From Actinomyces israelii DSM 43320 (GTDB taxonomy: Bacteria > Actinomycetota > Actinomycetes > Actinomycetales > Actinomycetaceae): DNA of 35,593 nt. Positions within the stretch are counted from its first letter, which is position 1. Every line of letters begins with the position of its first letter. The stretch is taken from NCBI RefSeq assembly GCF_000711965.1, contig NZ_JONS01000022.1, forward strand, positions 32,574 through 68,166, given 5' to 3'. Both the position numbers and the translations under genes were made by a program. The notes below the pieces were generated by a model that was not told the origin of the DNA, made no database searches, and worked only from the letters and a program-made list of their open reading frames with translations. This document shows, in pieces, positions 33,029 through 35,593 of the stretch.

Positions 33029-33979
33029 GTGGCCACCAAGATGATCCTCGACTGCGATCCGGGTCATGACGACGCGATCGCGATCCTTCTCGCGCTCGGG
33101 AGCCCGGAGATCGACCTCCTGGGCATCACGACCATCGGCGGCAACCACAGCCTGGAGAAGGTCACCTACAACGCTCGGGCGCTGTGCGAGCTTGCCGGTC
33201 ACCCCGAGATGCCCGTCCACGCCGGCTGCATGAAGCCGCTCGTCCGCGAGGCCATCGACGCGGCCTACATCCACGGCGAGACCGGCCTCGACGGCGTCGA
33301 GCTGCCCGAGCCGAGCCGGCCTCTGCCCGAGCAGCACGCCGTGACCTGGCTCATCGAGACCGTGATGAGCCACGAGGCCGGGGCGATCACCGTCGTCGCC
33401 ACCGGCCCCCTGACCAATATCGCGGTGGCGGCCCGCATGGAGCCCCGCATCGTGGGGCGCATCAAGGAGATCGTGCTCATGGGCGGCGCGTACGGCGTGG
33501 GCAACGCGACTCCCGTCGCCGAGTTCAACATCCTGTGCGACCCGGAGGCCGCCCACATCGTCTTCAACGAGACCTGGCCGCTGACCATGATCGGCCTGGA
33601 CGTCACCCACCAGGCCCTGTGCACCTCCGAGGTCCAGAAGACCATCAGCTCGGCCAGCCCCAAGCTCGCCGACGCCGTCAACGGCCTCATGGACTTCTTC
33701 CGCTCCACCTACCAGGACCAGGAGGCCTTCCCGGACCCGCCCACCCACGACCCCTGCGCCGTCGCCTATGTCATCGATCCCGCGCTCATCCCGACGCGGC
33801 GCTGCCCCATCGACGTCGAGCTGCGCGGCGAGCTCACCTACGGCATGACCGTGGCCGACATGCGGGCCCTCGCCGAGAGCCCCGACGTCGGGGGCTCCTG
33901 CACGTCTCAGGTCGGAGTCGGCCTGGATGTGGGCCGATTCTGGGCTCTTGTCGCCGACGCCCTCGCCCGCCTGGACTGA
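33029..33979 (+). CDS. Inosine/uridine-preferring nucleoside hydrolase
   Basis: Cleaves ribonucleosides to free base and ribose. The 316-residue protein has the metal-binding motif DCDPGHDD (Asp8, Asp10, Asp14, Asp15) at its start, GITTIGGNHSLEKVTYNA, TVVATGPLTNIAVA, IVLMGGAYGVGNATPVAEFNILCDPEAA and the active-site His240-Asp241 in PTHDPCAV. All expected catalytic residues are present. GTG 33029 lies six bases after AAAGGAG (33016-33022); the TTG at 33023 is too close to that site. A LacI-type operator controls the promoter. It is followed by the transporter gene at 34096 and feeds ribose to RbsK. Confidence 0.93.
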   Translation: MATKMILDCDPGHDDAIAILLALGSPEIDLLGITTIGGNHSLEKVTYNARALCELAGHPEMPVHAGCMKPLVREAIDAAYIHGETGLDGVELPEPSRPLPEQHAVTWLIETVMSHEAGAITVVATGPLTNIAVAARMEPRIVGRIKEIVLMGGAYGVGNATPVAEFNILCDPEAAHIVFNETWPLTMIGLDVTHQALCTSEVQKTISSASPKLADAVNGLMDFFRSTYQDQEAFPDPPTHDPCAVAYVIDPALIPTRRCPIDVELRGELTYGMTVADMRALAESPDVGGSCTSQVGVGLDVGRFWALVADALARLD

Positions 33980-34020
33980 GCCGCCCCGAAACAGGGCCGC
34001 CCCGAAACAGGGCCGCCCGG
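33980..34020 (+). repeat. 16-bp tandem repeat between iunH and the transporter gene
   Basis: GCCGCCCCGAAACAGG occurs at 33980-33995 and 33996-34011, followed by a partial third unit to 34020. It starts right after the iunH stop. Function unknown; replication slippage is the simplest origin. Confidence 0.75.
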
Positions 34021-34095
34021 CCCGTAGCGGCCTCCGCGCACACCTACTTACTTACCCCAACCGCACACCTCCCGTCTCACACGAAGGGTCGCCAC

Positions 34096-35245
34096 ATGCT
34101 CTTAGCCGTCAATATCCTGGGAGTCCTCGTCTTCCTCACCGCAGGATGGCTGTTCTCCCACAACCGCAAGGGGATCCACTGGCAATCGGTCGGAATCCTC
34201 ACCGCGCTCAACCTCGTCATCGCCTGGGTCCTCACGAGCTTCCCGTGGGGCCGCGCCGCCGTCCAGGGCGCGGCCGCGGGCTTCAACGAGCTCGTCTCGG
34301 TGGCGTGGAAGGGCATTAACTTCGCCCTGGCGAACTGGGTCGGCGCCGAGGGCGTGGACCCCACGCCCGTGAACTTCATCGTCAGCGCGCTGCTCCCGAT
34401 CCTCCTGGTCGTCCCCGTCTTCGACATCCTGACCTACATCGGCCTCCTGCCGTGGGTCATCAAGTGGGTCGGGCGGGGCCTGAGCTTCATCACCCGCCAG
34501 CCCAAGTTCGAGACCTTCTACTCGATCGAGATGATGTTCCTGGGGAACACCGAGGCGCTGGCGATCTCCAAGCTCCAGGTGCAGAAGATGAACCCGGCGC
34601 GGAACGTCGTCATCGCCATGATGTCGATGAGCTGCGTGACCGCCTCGATCCTCGCCGCCTACATCCAGATCGTCCCCGCCGAGTTCGTCCTGACGGCGGT
34701 GCCCATCAACTGCCTCAACGCCCTCATCGTCACCTCCCTGCTCTACCCGGTGGATGTCCCGCCAGAGGAGGATGTCATCGTCACCTACGAGAGCGAGGGC
34801 GAGGGCGAGCTCGCCCCCGTCGCAGCCGGTTCCGCGGCGGCCTCCGGGGCAGAGACCGATGGCGGGGCCGACGGCGGGACAGGCGGCGCGGCCGCCGGGG
34901 TCGCGACCCGGCAGCGGGACAAGGCCAACTCCGGCGGGCTGGGCGCGATGCTGTCCAGGGCCTTCAAGAAGGAGCCGGGCAGGCCCGCCAAGGAGCCCTT
35001 CTTCTCCTTCCTCGGCGACTCCATCCTCGGCGCGGGAAAGCTGGTGCTCATTATCACCGCCAATGTCATCACCTTCGTCGCGCTGGCCGCCCTCATCGAC
35101 AAGATCCTCGGCGCGTTCTGGGCGCCGCTGTCCCTGGAGTCGATTCTCGGCGTCATTATGTTCGTGCCCGCCCTGCTTCTCGGACTCGACCCGTCCACCG
35201 GCTGGGACATGTCGCAGATCATGGGACTCAAGCTCTGGCTGGAAT
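34096..35245 (+). pseudogene. CNT-family nucleoside transporter interrupted by an IS element
   Basis: Proton- or sodium-coupled nucleoside importer of the NupC type. It begins MLLAVNILGVLVFLTAGWLFSHNRKGIHWQSVGILTALNLVIAW and has the family segments ALLPILLVVPVFDILTYIGLLPWVIKWVG, SIEMMFLGNTEALAISK, VTASILAAYIQ and GAGKLVLIITANVITFVALAALIDKI. After DMSQIMGLKLWLEL at about residue 383 the frame enters the IS and reads nonsense to the window edge without a stop. By comparison with NupC proteins, the last 60-70 residues and about two helices are missing. A Gly/Ala/Asp-rich cytosolic insert (about 234-281) is extra. ATG 34096 has AAGGG upstream. It is the second gene of the iunH operon. Confidence 0.88.
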
Positions 35246-35593
35246 TAAACAAGATCGGTGTGTGGCGGTGTGACTGGGAGGTGCTCGAAGTCGTAGTCGA
35301 AGGTGCGGTTGGTGATGTAGGCGGTGAAGGCCGCGAAGGTGTTCTCCGGGGCGACCCCCCGGAGGTTGGCGATATTGTTCTTGGCGGCGTTCCACACGTG
35401 TTCTGTGGGATTGTGATCGGGGGCGTACGGGGGCATGTAGATAGGCATGATGCGCTCCAGAGCCTGGCCGGGGGCATAAAGATCGTTCAAAGCCTTGGCG
35501 TGGTGGAACCTGGCGTTGTCCAGGACGACCGCGATCTTCTTTTTCTCATCGGTCTCGCGCGCCAGGCGACCCATCATGAGGGTGATCTGCTCG
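35245..35593 (-). CDS. IS630-type DDE transposase, C-terminal part
   Basis: The visible 115 residues are the second half of the catalytic domain. IAVVLDNARFHHAK carries the second Asp, and PPYAPDHNPTEHVWNAAKNNIAN carries the catalytic Glu in the family's NPxEHVW context. The protein ends TPPHTDLV. The frame is open across the right edge, so the Met at 35577 is internal and the true start is beyond the window. It probably catalyses transposition into TA sites. Since IS630 elements often have two overlapping frames, the upstream part may be in another frame. Confidence 0.92.
   Translation of the reverse strand, partial: EQITLMMGRLARETDEKKKIAVVLDNARFHHAKALNDLYAPGQALERIMPIYMPPYAPDHNPTEHVWNAAKNNIANLRGVAPENTFAAFTAYITNRTFDYDFEHLPVTPPHTDLV
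35246..35593 (-). mobile_element. IS630-family insertion sequence, partial, runs off the window
   Basis: The sequence changes from transporter to transposase around 35245-35247 (GAATTAAACAAG). The transposase stop lies at the very edge of the insertion, and a TA is present at the junction, consistent with IS630/Tc1 target choice. The other end and its terminal repeat are outside the window. Confidence 0.85.

Overview
The window is high-G+C actinobacterial chromosome, most likely from an Actinomyces-like member of the Actinomycetaceae. The signs are Lsr2, CarD, a SenX3/RegX3 pair next to gpmA and phoU, an MmyB-type regulator, an MMPL exporter, and many genes with a TANNNT -10 box only 5-7 nt before the start codon (leaderless mRNAs). 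No phage or plasmid backbone is visible. The only clear mobile element is an IS630-type insertion sequence at the right edge.

Layout. 1-2262: tmk and holB (DNA precursor synthesis and the clamp loader), preceded by a 22-bp tandem repeat array. 2326-2981: a 75-bp palindromic element beside a 5'-truncated PH-domain gene remnant. 2861-6965: an MmyB-type regulator, a TAP-type hydrolase lipoprotein with a PHO-box-like tandem repeat upstream, and an asparaginase. 7355-13638: a conserved housekeeping block of tRNA-Thr(CGU), lsr2, gpmA, phoU (reverse), senX3-regX3, carD and ispD. 13757-16314: a UMF1-type MFS transporter, an iron-box-preceded DUF2218 gene and a VOC protein. 16621-26108: export and envelope genes, namely an MMPL exporter, a GT4 glycosyltransferase, a GntR/ABC/permease operon of YtrA-YtrB type, and a very large MacB-like ABC fusion. 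26524-27891: a Tat-dependent beta-helix lipoprotein. 28010-35593: a nucleoside-utilisation locus with a DUF1593 nucleoside-hydrolase-like protein, ribokinase, a LacI regulator, a nucleoside hydrolase and a CNT nucleoside transporter broken by the IS.

How the parts work together. Three near-identical LacI-type operators (TGGAAACGTTTCCA core) lie before rbsK, lacI and iunH-nupC. They define a local regulon for uptake, cleavage and phosphorylation of nucleosides and ribose, now probably crippled at the uptake step by the IS. The MMPL exporter and the giant ABC fusion, 9.6 kb apart, share the 12-mer AACGATCGTTTC at their promoters and look co-regulated by a repressor not encoded here. PhoU with SenX3/RegX3 forms a phosphate-sensing module.

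The least explained signals are two dispersed intergenic repeat families. The first is a 22-bp-period repeat with core ACCGATCTCG at six intergenic sites. The second is a 75-bp palindrome at two sites whose arms carry paired, compensating base changes. Neither is explained by any gene here.
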